64,000 nucleotides of DNA from Blastocladiella emersonii ATCC 22665 (Eukaryota; Blastocladiomycota; Blastocladiomycetes; Blastocladiales; Blastocladiaceae), in contig JANHCV010000002.1 of assembly GCA_025594325.1 (NCBI GenBank), positions 1,550,001 through 1,614,000 on the forward strand. Reading direction: 5' to 3'. Positions 10,520 through 21,075 of this stretch are shown piece after piece. Numbering within the stretch: the stretch's first letter is position 1; every line of letters begins with the position of its first letter. The position numbers and the translations under genes are program-made. The notes below the pieces were generated by a model that saw only the letters and a program-made list of their open reading frames with translations, made no database searches and had not been told where the DNA came from.

Positions 10520-12483
10520 CTAGTCGAGATCAAAGTCGAGGTCGTCGATGAGCGCGTCGACGTCCTCGTGCCCGTCCTCGGTGCCGACCATGAGCTCGTC
10601 GGACGACTTCCACACGCCCGCGTCGTTGTGCGGCCCGTCGTAGTAGTCGATGGTGCGGTCCATGTTGATCGACTCGCGCAGGAGCATCGCGTTCTGCTGC
10701 TGGATCTTGAGGGCCTCGTCGCTGATATGCTTATCCTCGACGCGCTGGCCGCGCGCGGTGCGGCGCACCAGGGCGAGGAAACCGTTGAGCAGCGAGTTGC
10801 CGAGCACGACGGGGACCACGGGCTTGACGTCCGTCTGGACGAGCCGGCGGGCCGCGGCCTTGAACCCGTCGACCGACTCGAGGAGCGCCGTGTACGTGTT
10901 GGGTGGGATGAACGACTTGGCCTTGAACTCGGCGCGCGCGGCGGCCGCCCCCCTGGCGTGCGCGGCGGGCGAGTCGACGGTGCGGTCGGCGCACGCGTCG
11001 TTGAGCCGGTTCCACACGACGGCGTACTTGACCACGTCCTCGAGCTCGTCGAGCACCGTGTGGTTGAGGTTGGCGATGCGCGCGCGGCTGCGGAACGCCT
11101 CGCGGTACTTGTACACGAGCCCGATGTAGAGCATGGTCGCGTGGATGCCCTTCATGGACGCCTGGTGCATGCGCGTGGACGCGCTGAGCGAGCCGTAGCC
11201 GATGAGCTCCTCGATGGGCTCGGCGAACATGAGGCGGAGCTTTTCGCCCGTCTCGACCGTGATGTCGGTGAGCGTCAGAGGCAGCGACACGCGCGGGTCC
11301 GACCTGAGCTGGATGGACTCGCGGGTGATGGTGTAGAGCTTGGCGAGGCGCGGGTCGCGCTGGATGACGGGGAGGAGCTCGGTGATGCAGAGGGTGCTCG
11401 CGATGCCGCCGCTGGGCGTGACGAGCATGAGCTCTTCGTTGGCCAGCGCGTCGCGCAGGCCCTTGATGACGCATGCAGGGTCCGGGATCCAGGCAATGGG
11501 CGGGTTCGTGGACACGAGCTCGTTGACCTTGTGGTACGTCGAGGTGCTACACACACCGAGGTCAGTCAGCAGCGAGTTGACGACGCAGCCGCCGCACAAA
11601 ACGTACCAGTCTGACGACCATGAAATGACTGTGAAGCCCTTGCTCTGAAGCTTGCCGACGACCTTGTTGATGTGGCCGGCGACGAGGCGCGGGCGGACCG
11701 AGTGGTACGTGTAGAAGCACAGCGGGTGCGCGAGACGGGTGCCATGGCACCACATGGAGAAGACGACGGCGCGAGTCGCGAGGCCCGACGCCTCCTCGTC
11801 GTCGCTCGAAGCGCCCTCCTCGCTCAACGCCGAGATCTCGGAGCTGGGCGACACCTCGATCTCGCTGATGGCGATGCTGACCGAGGCCTTGAGCGTGTGG
11901 AGGTACTGCTCGCCGCCGATGGCCGCGACGGCCTTCTCGAGGTGCAGGTCCGAGAAACCAGCGGGGAAGCCGCACGGTGCGCCGGGCGCGCGGTGCTGGG
12001 CGGGTGTCGCCCAGTCGGGCAGCGAGTCGGGGAGCGGGAGCCCCATATCGCGCATCACGTCGTAGATTTCGGGATGGGCGGAAACGAGCAGCGAAGCCAT
12101 GTCCCTGAACTCCTGCGACGGCTCGATGACGGTATCACCGTCCACGTCCGAGTCGGCGCACGCTTCCCTCACCTTTCGAGCCTGCTCGGCGAACAGGTTG
12201 AGGGCGTATTGGGCCCCGCGCGCCTCGATGCTCGCTTCGGAGACGGCGCCCTTACTATACACACTCGCGCAGGTTAGTCAGGTCGATGTTTCGACTCGCG
12301 CACCGTCGCACTCACATACCCGCGCGACAGGAGTCGTGAATCGGCAGCCGAGGTCTCACTGCTGGAGCTCGACGGAGCGGGCTTCTTGGTGCGCGGCTTC
12401 TTGGCCGTACTGCGGCGACCGCGAGGCCCGCGAGTAGCTGGCGCGGCGCTGCCAGTTCCGTTACTGCTGGGGTTAGGCGTCAT
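10520..12483 (-). CDS. P-element/THAP9 transposase-like protein, copy D (intact)
   Basis: Exons 12483-12320, 12254-11607 and 11546-10520 give about 612 residues. Introns are 65 nt (GTATGT...TATAG) and 60 nt (GTACGT...TGTAG), in the same positions and phases as in copies A and B. Blocks in order: RGPRGRR tract; FPAGFSDLHLEKAV; VSIAISEIEV; AVVFSMWCHGTRLAHPLCFY; LQSKGFTVISWSSD; DCTSTYHKVNELVS; IPDPACVIKGLRDAL; LLESVDGFKAAARRL; GNSLLNGFLALVR. In P-type transposases the corresponding blocks are PGF, DEM, a VFM hydrophobic strand, cDxG..N, DxPHLLKxLRN and QDxLExFF. The first acidic residue and the Glu are replaced, and only the second Asp stays. It is the best-preserved copy with B. The alternative is an unrelated lineage-specific family; profile comparison would decide. 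Confidence 0.7.
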
Positions 12484-12600
12484 GATTCTGCTGCGTCAAG
12501 TGGCGTTCTCGTTTACATCAAGCAAGGGTGAGAAAGGTAGCGATGGTTGGAGCAAAGCGGTCGCTCGTCGATCAGCTGCGGTGGGACGGAGACTGCCGAC

Positions 12601-12642
12601 TGCGCCACTCACGTTGACATGAAACGCCTCCCGACTGGCGCA
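12601..12642 (-). promoter_or_regulatory. Conserved element with inverted arms upstream of copy D
   Basis: TGCGCCACTC at 12601-12610 and GACTGGCGCA at 12633-12642 form a 9-of-10 inverted repeat around ACGTTGACATGAAACGCC. It lies about 118 bases before the copy D start. The left arm and TGAAAC core recur before copies A and C. Confidence 0.5.
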
Positions 12643-12757
12643 GCGCGTTGCCTTACATGCATGCGCGAACTGTTGCTCGCAAAGGATCAATCTATACAGG
12701 GACATGGCGAGTGGAGGTTGGGCTATACAATGGCGGCCGGGGCCCGGCGGTCCGCTC

Positions 12758-14199
12758 TCACCGGCTCGTCGTGTTGAACTGGCCAAAGTAGGCCTCGGTG
12801 GGCGGGTTCGTGTAGACGATCGTGTCAATGAACTTCTTGCTACAAGTTCCAGAAGAGTTAGCGACCACCCTCAACGGAAGATCAACAGTAACGAGCGCCG
12901 TACCGGTCCTTGAAGTCGCTGGCCATGGCCTGGTTCTGGGCGAGCATCTGGCGCTCCTTGTCGCGCTCCTGGCGGTTCTTCTCGCGCTCCATGAGGACGG
13001 TGGCGCGCGAGACCCAGAACTGGTGCTTGTCCCAGGCCTTGTTGTCGCGGCGCTGCTGCTCCTGGCGCTCGTGCGCTTCCTTGATCTGGCGCTCGCGCGT
13101 GTCGCGGATCTCCTGGATCTGCTCGGGCGACATGCCCTTGAACGCGTCGATGCGGATCCTGCGAGTGAGGCAGATGGTTAGTGGAGTGGCGGAGCGGTAG
13201 GATCAGCGATGAGCGTACTTGTGCGGGCCGGGCTGCGGCGGCGCGGGACGCTCGGTCAAAAAGTCGCCCGTGACGTGCATCTGGATCTCCTCGAGGTTCT
13301 TGGCCGTCTCCATGCGCGCGTGCTCGCTGTCGCGGAGCTTCTTCTCCTTGGCCTGTTCGCGGACGTCGGTCAGCGCGTGATCCAGCCACCGCACGAGTGC
13401 CCGAACGTACCAGCTTGCGGTTGAACTCGGCGTCGTCCATGGCGATCTGTCGGCGATGGCGGCGGTCCATTTCGGCGAGGTACTGGATGCGGCGGTTGTT
13501 GGCCATGGTCTCCTGCTCGCGGCGCTCGTCTTCTTCCTCTTTGCGCTTGCGCTCGGCCTCGTTCTCGCACATCTTCTGCCACGACCACACCTGCATCTGA
13601 TCCTTCTGGGAGAGGATACGGCGGTCCTGCTCGAGGTCCTCGCCCTCGAACCGCTGCATGCCGCTGACCGTGTTGCGCGGGTCGACGTCGCCGATGCGGG
13701 CCGGGTGGTCGTTCTTGAGCAGGGCCGGGTCGTACAGGTCAAAGTCGCGGCGCATGCACGGCTGCTGGTGGTCGCGGCGGAACGCGTCCATGTCGCGGTG
13801 CAGCGCGCGGCGCGACGCGCATACCTTGGCATCGAGCATCTGCAGCAGGTCGTTGGTCTCGGTCGCGACGCGGTCTACGTGCGGGAGGCGAGAGTGGTGA
13901 GTGGGCGACGGCTTGCACGAGAGAGGGAGGTAAGGCGTACCCGAGACATCGTTGCGCTCCTGCTCGATGCTCTTCAGTTCGTTCTTGACGCGGATCTGCT
14001 CCTCGAGCCCTTGGACGTCGATCTAGCGAGCCACGCTGGTCAGCCCATGCGCCGACGAGTGCACGAACCCGCAAAGCCGTACCCCCATGACGCGGACTTT
14101 GGGGTCAAAGATGCGCTTCATGCGCTCCTCGTCGAGGCGGCGGCGGCGCTGCACCGCCTGGTACTCCGTGAGGTCGAGCGGATGGTCGAGTTTGTACAT
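12758..14199 (-). CDS. RIB43A/RIBC2 axonemal microtubule protein
   Basis: Filament that runs inside the ribbon of axonemal doublet microtubules in cilia. Six exons: 14199-14083, 14022-13941, 13874-13411, 13352-13219, 13158-12904, 12839-12758. They give 377 residues, the usual length of the family. All five introns (58-70 nt) start GTACG and every junction keeps phase. Recognisable family stretches are RRDFDLYDPALLKNDHPARI, TVSGMQRFEGEDL, the coiled-coil middle, VTGDFLTERP, FKGMSPEQIQEIR and the terminal VYTNPPTEAYFGQFNTTSR. The last block lies on the sixth exon and is recovered only by removing an intron after KDR. The start context is CAACAACAACCATG. It shares a divergent promoter with the USO1-like gene. 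A flagellar gene implies that the organism makes motile cells. Confidence 0.92.
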
Positions 14200-14606
14200 G
14201 GTTGTTGTTGGTGTTGCTGCTAGTCAAGCAGGCGAGCGTTGCTTCATTCACGCGAGGGAGAGCGAGCGAGCGGGCGCCAGCGCCAGCGCCAGCGTCATAA
14301 TCAGCGAGCGTGGCGGTGGAGAAAAAGTCTCCCCGACTGCGACGCGTCCCGGGTCGCGTCGCGCCGCCCACGTGCGAGCGTGTCTCGCACTGCTTCTCTT
14401 CGCTGCTCGCGACTCGCGCTTCTCAACGTGTGCCGATCGTGCTTGCGGGGGAGAAGGGGACGGCCAGCACGAGAGTGCGGTGCTGAAGCGCGCCACAGTT
14501 CGTCGGAGTTTCTCGCGTTGCCCTCACGTCGCTCGCGCGCTCTCTCGCTCGCAGCAACAACGATACCCACGAAGCACACGCACCAACCACCACGACTACC
14601 CGCAAC
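14200..14606. promoter_or_regulatory. Divergent promoter, RIB43A / USO1
   Basis: 407 bases between opposing starts. It contains GACGCGT at 14341-14347, then GTCGCGTCGCGCCGCCCACG followed by GTGCGAGCG and TGTCTCGCAC up to 14390. These words recur in other head-to-head promoters of this window. Confidence 0.5.
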
Positions 14607-17600
14607 ATGTCCGCCTGGCTCTCGATGCTGGTCGGCAGCGCGGCGGGCCCGTCGCCGTCGCCGAGCAGCCCAACGTCCGCGACGCGGTCGGGGTCCGCGA
14701 CCGCGCTGATCCCGGACGGCCAGTCGCCGCGCGAGCTGATCCTGCGGTTCAGCGACCGGCTCAAGCACGCCATGATGGCCGACGACCGGCGCGCCGCGCT
14801 CATGTCGCTCAAGGGGCTAGCGCGCGAGTACAAGCGCGACGTGGGCGAGTGTTCCCTGCACGCGCTGGCGTCGGTGCTGGTGCGCGACGCCGAGGACCCG
14901 GAGATGCTGGGGGCCGCGCTCGACACGCTCGCGGTGCTGTTTGCCGTGCACCCGAACCGGGCCGGTGAGGCCGAGTTCGTGCCGACGTTTGTCGCCGAGT
15001 TCGCCGACGACGCACAGCACGTCACGTCCCTGCTCGACGTGCTCGACTCGCTCGACTACCACCTGCGGTTCGATGCGCTGCAGCTGCTGTCGACGCTCGT
15101 CAAGCACCACCCGACCGAGGTGATCGCGGGCCTGCTCGCCAACCCGGCGGGGGTCAACCGCCTGATTGACCAGCTGTCGGAGCCGCGCGAGGCCGTGCGC
15201 ACCGAGGCCATCCTGCTGCTGATTGCCCTGACCGCGTCGAATGCCGAGGTCCAGAAGATCGTCGCGTTCCAGAACGCCTTCGACACGCTGTTCGACCTGC
15301 TGCAGTCGGTCGACCCCTTCACCGCCGAGGACGTGCTCAAGCTGGTCCTCAACCTCGTCTGCCTCAACCCGTCCAACCAGACCCTGTTCCGCGAGACGGG
15401 CGGCCTGCGCCGCCTCGCCGCCGTCCTCGACACGTTCCTCCCGCCCGACACGGACGCCGTCGCTCCGCTGCCACCCTCCTCGCCGACCGGCGGGCTGACG
15501 GCGCCCGTGCCCTTCGAGTGGACGCGCCCGCAGATCGCCGTGTGCACGCGCGTGATCGACGTGCTGCGCGCCTTCATCACGCCGTCGAGCGCGGGCGCGC
15601 GCGCCGCGCAGGACGCGCTCGTCGCGGTCCAGGTCCTCGGCCTGCTCCTCGAGCTGTCGCTCGCAGCAGGCGTGCCCGTTGTCGTGAAAGCCGCGGCCCT
15701 GCGCGCGCTCGGCGAAACGGTCCGCGGACACCCGGCCCACCAGGCCGCGCTCGCCGAGAGCGTCGTGTACGTCCCCCAAGACGACGGCGACCATGCGACC
15801 AAGAGTGCGCTGCTCCTGCTCGTCAATATCGCCGTGCTCGGCGTCGACGAGGAGTTTGAGAGCGCAGGGAGCGGGGTCGCCGCGGACGCGCTCGCGGACT
15901 CGGTGTTTGAGATGCGCCGCGCGGCGCTGTACGCGTTGCAGGTACGGCTCGGCTGTCACGACTCCTCGGTTCCGCTCACCTACTGACCAACTTCGTGCGC
16001 CGTTAGTGCTTCCTGTACGACCACCCGGACGGCAAACTGACGCTGGCCATGACGGCCGTGAACCCGCCGCCCGACGAGCTCCCCGCGCCGACCACGTCGC
16101 TCGCCGAGGACCACCCGCTCGGCGCGTCGGCCGTGCTGCGCCCGCTCATCGACTGGCAGCAGCGCGACGACGTGCGCACGTGGTTCGCCGCCATGGTCGC
16201 GTGCAGCATCGTGCACGGCAACGCGCGCGCCAAGGAGGTCATGGCCGGCATGTACCAGCAGCTCATGAACCGGCACGCGGCGGCGAATGCAGCGCGGAGC
16301 CGGGATGATGACGATGACGATGATGACGAGGACGACCAGGTCACGCTCGTCCAGTCGATTGGCCACACGCTCGTCTTCTCGTCGCGCGGCAACGCCGTGG
16401 TGCGCACGCAGACGGCGCTGCTCGCGGTGCTCGTGTGCTGGACATGGGGGTGCCCCGAGGCCGTTGGCGAGATTGTGGCCGACGGGACCATCATGCAGTT
16501 TGTACGTTTCTGCGCATGTCTGCTGCTTGCGACACGTTGTCTGACCGGTGCATCGCGTGTAGTTGATCGAGCAGGTCAGCTCGGCGTCGGGCCACGCCGT
16601 CGTGCAGGGCCTCGCGGCGTTCCTGCTCGGGACGTGCTACGAGTTCCACCCGGGCGTCGAGGCCGCCTCAGCGTCCCCGACCCCCGTGGGCAGCCCCGCC
16701 GTCGCCGTCACCACCAACCCGAACGCCATGACGCCCGACCAGCTGTACCAGGCGATCGCGATGCGCATCGGGGTGGACCAGGTCCAGGCGCGGATCGCGC
16801 GTCTGCGCGAGGACCGGCAATTCGCCGAGTGGACGAGCTTCACGGCACAGTCCTCGACCGCTCTCCTCGACGACGTGGTGGTCGCACACATCAGCGACCG
16901 CGTGGCGGACCTGCTCCGCGGCCTGCGCATGTCGCCCGAGGCGCGGTCGCGGTCGGTGCAGGATCTCGAGGAGCGCACGACGCGGGTCGCGGCGCTCGAG
17001 GCGCGCGTCCGCGAGCTCGAGGCCGTGGTGCAGCAGCAGGCCGCCGAGCACGCGGCGCAGATGGCTGCCGCGCACGCCGAGACGGCCCGCGTCACGCATG
17101 CGCTTGACGCGGCCCGCGCATCGCTCGCCGGGCTCGAACGCGAGCAGGAGGAGCTCCTCGTGTGCCTCGCGGAACAGGATACCGATATGAAGCGCCTGCG
17201 CGACCGGCTCCGCGCGCTCGGCGATACGTCGCCGGACGTGATCGCGGCGGGCGACGCGGAGTCCCCGCCCGGCGCACCGCCGCGCATTGTACCGCTTACT
17301 TCGCAGCAGCAGCATGCGGTCGAGGTGCCGCCACCTGCAGCGTCGCCGGCGGCAGCAGCGGCGTACCCGCCACCGGGCGCGCAGTACGGATACCCGGCCT
17401 CGCAGTACCACCAGCAGCAGCAGCAAGCTCCCGTCCGCGTCGCCGCCGCCGCGAGTCCGTCGGTCGCACCATCGGCGGTCCCCACGCGCTCGCCGTACCC
17501 GGTCGCGACCCCGCCGCTACCATCTGCGCCCAAGCCCGCGACCGCGTACACTGGTCCGGCCATGCACCCGCTCAACGCGCCCGTCCCCGAGACAGCGGCC

Positions 17601-17837
17601 CGTCTGGGACCATCGCCGTCCATCTCGGCCGCCGCGCCGGGGATCCAGCCGTCGCTGTCGACGCTCGCGCTGATGCAGTCGACGTCATCGTCCAAGACGT
17701 CCTCGACGGCGTCGCTCCCGCCGGTCCCCGTCATGGCGGCGGCGACCGAGGTCGCGCGGCCGTCGGCGAGGGTCACGGCACCAGTGCCTGCGCTCGTGCC
17801 GTATGGCGCGGATGACGGTGGGATGATGGATATCTGA
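14607..17837 (+). CDS. USO1: USO1/p115-type vesicle-tethering protein
   Basis: Cytosolic coiled-coil tether acting with Rab1 and SNAREs in ER-to-Golgi traffic. Exons 14607-15941, 16007-16501 and 16563-17837 give 1034 residues. Introns are 65 and 61 nt (GTACGG...TTAG, GTACGT...TGTAG). Residues 1 to ~680 are an armadillo-like helical head. Family stretches include LVLNLVCLNPSNQTLFRETG, WFAAMVACSIVHGN, and after intron 2 VVQGLAAFLLGTCYEF. An Asp/Glu-rich loop is at about residue 540. A coiled coil follows near 740-860 (EARVRELEAVVQQQAAEHAA). The last ~170 residues are Pro/Gln/Ala-rich rather than the long coil plus acidic tail of yeast Uso1, so the length is closer to animal p115. The call is firm for the head; the tail is unusual. 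Confidence 0.88.
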
Positions 17838-18340
17838 GAGGAGTGAACGGAATGCGACTCGTTTTGGGTGTTTGGGGCGAGGGTTCGAGAAGACGTCGAG
17901 AGCGACCCACGCCATGACGCTCCAAGGGAGGGTGATCGACGCGTCGCGTTTCGTTCAACGCTCGCCTCTGTCTCGCGCCTCACACGCCGCGCCACCACTC
18001 GGGTAACACCGCGGGCTTGGCAACAAACGCGAGGTTGCCTGGCGGGGCAACCCGACGAACAACAACGTGAGAGCGCGCGCTCGCAAACCTTGCGTTGACG
18101 AGCGTGAGGGCGATAAATAGGGAGGGCGCCCCCCCCCCCACCGCGCCGATCCCCGCTCTCCCTTGACGCAGTTTCACCGCACATCTGCAACGTATCAACA
18201 ACCACTATCAAGTTCGTGTCGATGCATCCATGAAATGGCCCGCTTGTGGTGTCGGGACCGCGTCCCGCAGTGCGCATCGGGCCCGTCCCGTCGACGCCGA
18301 TCTGACGACGTAGCCCGCCGCCCGCCTGCCGTGTAGCACC
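17838..18340. promoter_or_regulatory. Intergenic region / promoter of C2 gene 1
   Basis: 503 bases without a gene. It holds GATCGACGCGTCGCGTTTCG near 17936, a TATA-like ATAAATA at 18113-18119, a short C-run at about 18127, and GCAACGTATCAAC at 18187-18199, a word seen near several other starts here. Confidence 0.45.
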
Positions 18341-19017
18341 ATGATGTCGCACGACGAGGCCATGCGAAAGCACCAGGAGGAGATCAACGCGGTGCTCAAG
18401 GCCGAGCAGGACCTGATCGAGGTGCAGAAGCAGCAGGCCACCATGAACGCTGGCTACGCGTACCAAGCGCCCCAGCAGCAGCAGCAGTGGCAGCAGCCTC
18501 CGCCGCAGCAGCAGTACGCACCCGAGCCCGTCTACCAGCAGCCCCCGCAGCAGCAGCCGCAGCGCCCGTTCAACCTGCGCCGCGTGCGTATCACGCTCGG
18601 TACGCGTCGATTGCGCTGCACGACGACCCCGACCTGCTGCTGACGCGCGTCAATGTAGTCGAGGCGCGCAACCTGCGCGACGTCCGCATCAACCAGATCT
18701 GGGCCGAGGTGGACCCGTACGTCAAGGTGTGGACGTCGGACGGCCAGAAGCACAAGTCGCCCGTGTTCGAGGCGGCGGGGCTCAACCCGCAGTTTGGCAA
18801 CGCGCAGATGGAGGTGGCCGTCGACGGCGCCAACGGCGAGCTGACCGTGGCCGTGTGGGAGTACGACAACATCCTGCCCAGCCTCGAGATGGGCCGCGCC
18901 ACCTACGCGCTCAACGCCCTGCGCGAGGGCCGCACCGACGATACCTGGCTCCAGCTCCGCGCCCTCGACGGCGGGTTCGGCGGCGAGATCCACATCGTGT
19001 TCACGCCGCTCGAGTAG
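18341..19017 (+). CDS. Single C2-domain protein, paralog 1 (Gln-rich N-terminus)
   Basis: Exons 18341-18599 and 18659-19017 (59-nt intron, GTACGC...TGTAG) give 205 residues. Residues ~1-35 form an amphipathic helix, and ~40-80 are Gln/Pro-rich. The rest is one C2-type beta-sandwich (VRIT-LVEARNLRDVRINQ, then AEVDPYVKVW, LTVAVWEYDNILPSLEMG and HIVFTPLE). The canonical Ca-binding Asp set looks incomplete: one DPYVKV is seen, and WEYDN replaces the usual second loop. It is related to two genes directly downstream that keep the same intron inside the first strand. Such proteins often bind membranes; the specific role is unknown. The first exon differs completely from those of the paralogs. Confidence 0.75.
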
Positions 19018-19217
19018 GAGGGGGAGGGTGCCGGCCTGTTTTGATGTGCAAAATGTATATTCTATCACCTTTCTACGCGTATCTGATCCCGATTCACTTG
19101 ATGTGCGTCACCTGAACCTTGTGGTTGAACCACTCGACGAGTTGGTTGGCCTTGTTCGGCCTTGGCGTGCAGAGGCATGCCGAGGTTGAAGCCGAACACG
19201 TTGCCCGGACTGGGGTC

Positions 19218-19300
19218 GCGTCGCTCACCTCGAAACCGCGACGCGTCGCTCACCTCGAAACCGCGACGCGTCGCTCACCTCGAAACCGCGACGCGTCGCC
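19218..19300. repeat. 25-base tandem repeat containing ACGCGTCGC
   Basis: Three perfect 25-base units at 19218-19242, 19243-19267 and 19268-19292, then the first seven bases of a fourth. Each unit starts GCGTCGCTCACCTCG and ends AAACCGCGAC, so each junction makes GACGCGTCGC. The array ends about 40 bases before the C2 paralog 2 start codon, so it lies in its promoter or leader. Confidence 0.9.
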
Positions 19301-19340
19301 GATCTCCCCTCCCTCTCCTCGACCCACCACGAAACTTGCC

Positions 19341-19939
19341 ATGAATGCACTCACGCGTAAACTGTCCAAGCGGCTCGGCAGCAAGCACGACTCGGCCCTG
19401 TCGCTGACCCCGAGCGCGTGCGACGTTGACGCGTCTCTCGCCGAATCCGAAGCGGTCGCCGATTCGCCGGACGCGACCAACTTCCGCCTGCGATTCGTGC
19501 GCATCATCTTCGGTACGCTTCGAACATTGCTTGATCGACACCGACGCGTGCTCACCCCCGATCCCTGCGCGCAGTCGAGGCGCGCAACCTCAAGGACGTG
19601 CGCGTGAACAAGCTGTGGGCCGACTTTGACCTGTACGCGGCGGTGTACCTGGGCCCGGCCAAGGTCGGCAAGTCGCGCGTCTTCGAGAAGTGCGGCCTGA
19701 ACCCGTACCTCGGCGCGCAGAACGTGATTGCCGAGGCGCCCGTGCGCGCCGAGGACGAGAGCATCACGATCGTGCTGTACGAGTACGACAACGTGTTGCC
19801 CGACCAGGAGATTGGGCGGTTCGTGTACTCGCTCGCGGGGCTGCGCAGGGGGAAGTCCGAGGAGCGGTGGATCGAGCTGCGCGCGACGGATGGCGGGGTT
19901 GGCGGGAGGGTGAATATGGTGTTTACGCCGTTCGAGTGA
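19341..19939 (+). CDS. Single C2-domain protein, paralog 2
   Basis: Exons 19341-19512 and 19575-19939 (62-nt intron, GTACGC...GCAG) give 178 residues. The short basic N-terminus MNALTRKLSKRLGSKHDS is followed by a Ser/Ala linker, then one C2 domain. C2 blocks are LRFVRIIF-VEARNLKDVRVN, the VFEKCGLNPYLG loop, IVLYEYDNVLPDQEIGRF and VNMVFTPFE. The DPYVKV-type Ca-binding stretch of paralog 1 is FDLYAAVYLG here, so Ca binding is unlikely. It is a tandem copy of the genes on each side. The 25-base repeat array sits just upstream. Function unknown beyond probable membrane or protein binding. Confidence 0.75.
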
Positions 19940-20253
19940 CTTCGTGATTCTGTGCGGGATAGATGACTTGACTTGTCGCAAACCGTTGCTCTTGCGTTGA
20001 TCGTGGTTGAGCAGTGTTGTTGGTGGCAGGCGGACGCGTCCATGGCCATGGCCCTCGCTCTCCCACGGCGCGCCGCGTCGTACCCGCCGTCATCCCGCGC
20101 GTCCACGCGTTCCTCTCGCGCTGGACAATATTGATCTCGATCACCTTGCTTTCGATCCCATCCATTGAATTGAGCAACGGCACACGATGGCCGCACTGGC
20201 ACGACGGCGATCTGCTCGCCTTCGTTCACCGCAGAAGTTCTCCCCACTCCGCT
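19940..20253. other. Spacer between C2 paralogs 2 and 3
   Basis: 314 bases, no gene supported. An ACGCGT lies near 20106. Confidence 0.4.
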
Positions 20254-21075
20254 ATGCACGTCCTGACTCGCAAACTACCCAATTGGTTGCTCGGAAGCAA
20301 GCGCAACTCGACCACCTCGCTGTTCTCGAGCACCGGCTCAGGCGGGCGGCAGCAGCGTAGAACGGCGGGCCGAGCACGTCCATGAGGACTCGGGGACCGG
20401 GAAAGGCCTCAACAACTTTCAGCTGCGGTTCGTGCGCATCACACCCGGCACGGGCTCTCGAGAGCGCGATTTTCGATGGACGGCAGCTCACCGAGAGCTG
20501 CAGCGTGGTAAGTCAAAGCGCACAACCTCAAGTACCTGCGCGTGAACAAGCTGTGGGCGGCGATCGACGTGGACATCGCGTCGTGCGTCGGCGAGGCGCT
20601 GGCGGGCACGTCGCGCGTGTTCGAAAAGTGCGGCAAGGAGCCGTACTATGACGACAAGAACGAGTGGATGGAGGCGGTGCGGCCGACCGACGAGTTCGCG
20701 ACGATGAGGTTTCGGGAGCACGACGTGTTGGCCGACCAGAAGGCCGTGCGGCTCGTGTACCCGCTGGGCGGGCTGCACGCGGGCGAGACCGAGGACCGGT
20801 GGATCGACCTGCAGGCGAGCGCCGGCGGGTTCGGCGGCGAGGTCACCATGAGCTTCACGCCGTACATGCGTGAGAGGAAGAAGGTTGAATGCGCGTGCGA
20901 CGCGAAGGGACAGGAGCCGGTGAGTTTCGTTCACCGAGGCGTATCGATGCGTGCGGCAACGACACGCTTCGCCCCCAACGTGACGAGAAACCACAGCTTT
21001 CCCACGGAGGGACCGCAGGAGTCCTTCCCGGTCGGCGTCGAAGAGAGCAGCGCAGCGAGTGTGATCCTCGTGTGA
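20254..21075 (+). pseudogene. C2-domain paralog 3, decayed (frameshift, GC donor, lost stop)
   Basis: Homologous to paralog 2 from its start (MHVLTRKLPNWLLGSKRNS) to its end. Three kinds of damage show. (1) An extra base in the G-rich run near 20341-20347 shifts exon 1, so the ATG frame ends at TGA about 14 codons later. Removing one base restores a frame reading through to NNFQLRFVRIT. (2) The intron donor at 20448 is GC (GCACGG) where paralogs 1 and 2 have GTACGC; the acceptor at 20511-20512 still fits and the intron would be 65 nt. (3) The stop after FTP is gone, so the second exon runs on for about 65 codons to 21075. GC donors can be spliced, so the frameshift is the decisive lesion. Expression has not been examined. 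Confidence 0.7.

Noticed and set aside
5153-12700. Terminal inverted repeats and target-site duplications of the transposase-like copies
   Set aside because: I compared the flanks by eye and found only the upstream element; no matching inverted sequence at the 3' ends or short direct repeats could be supported.
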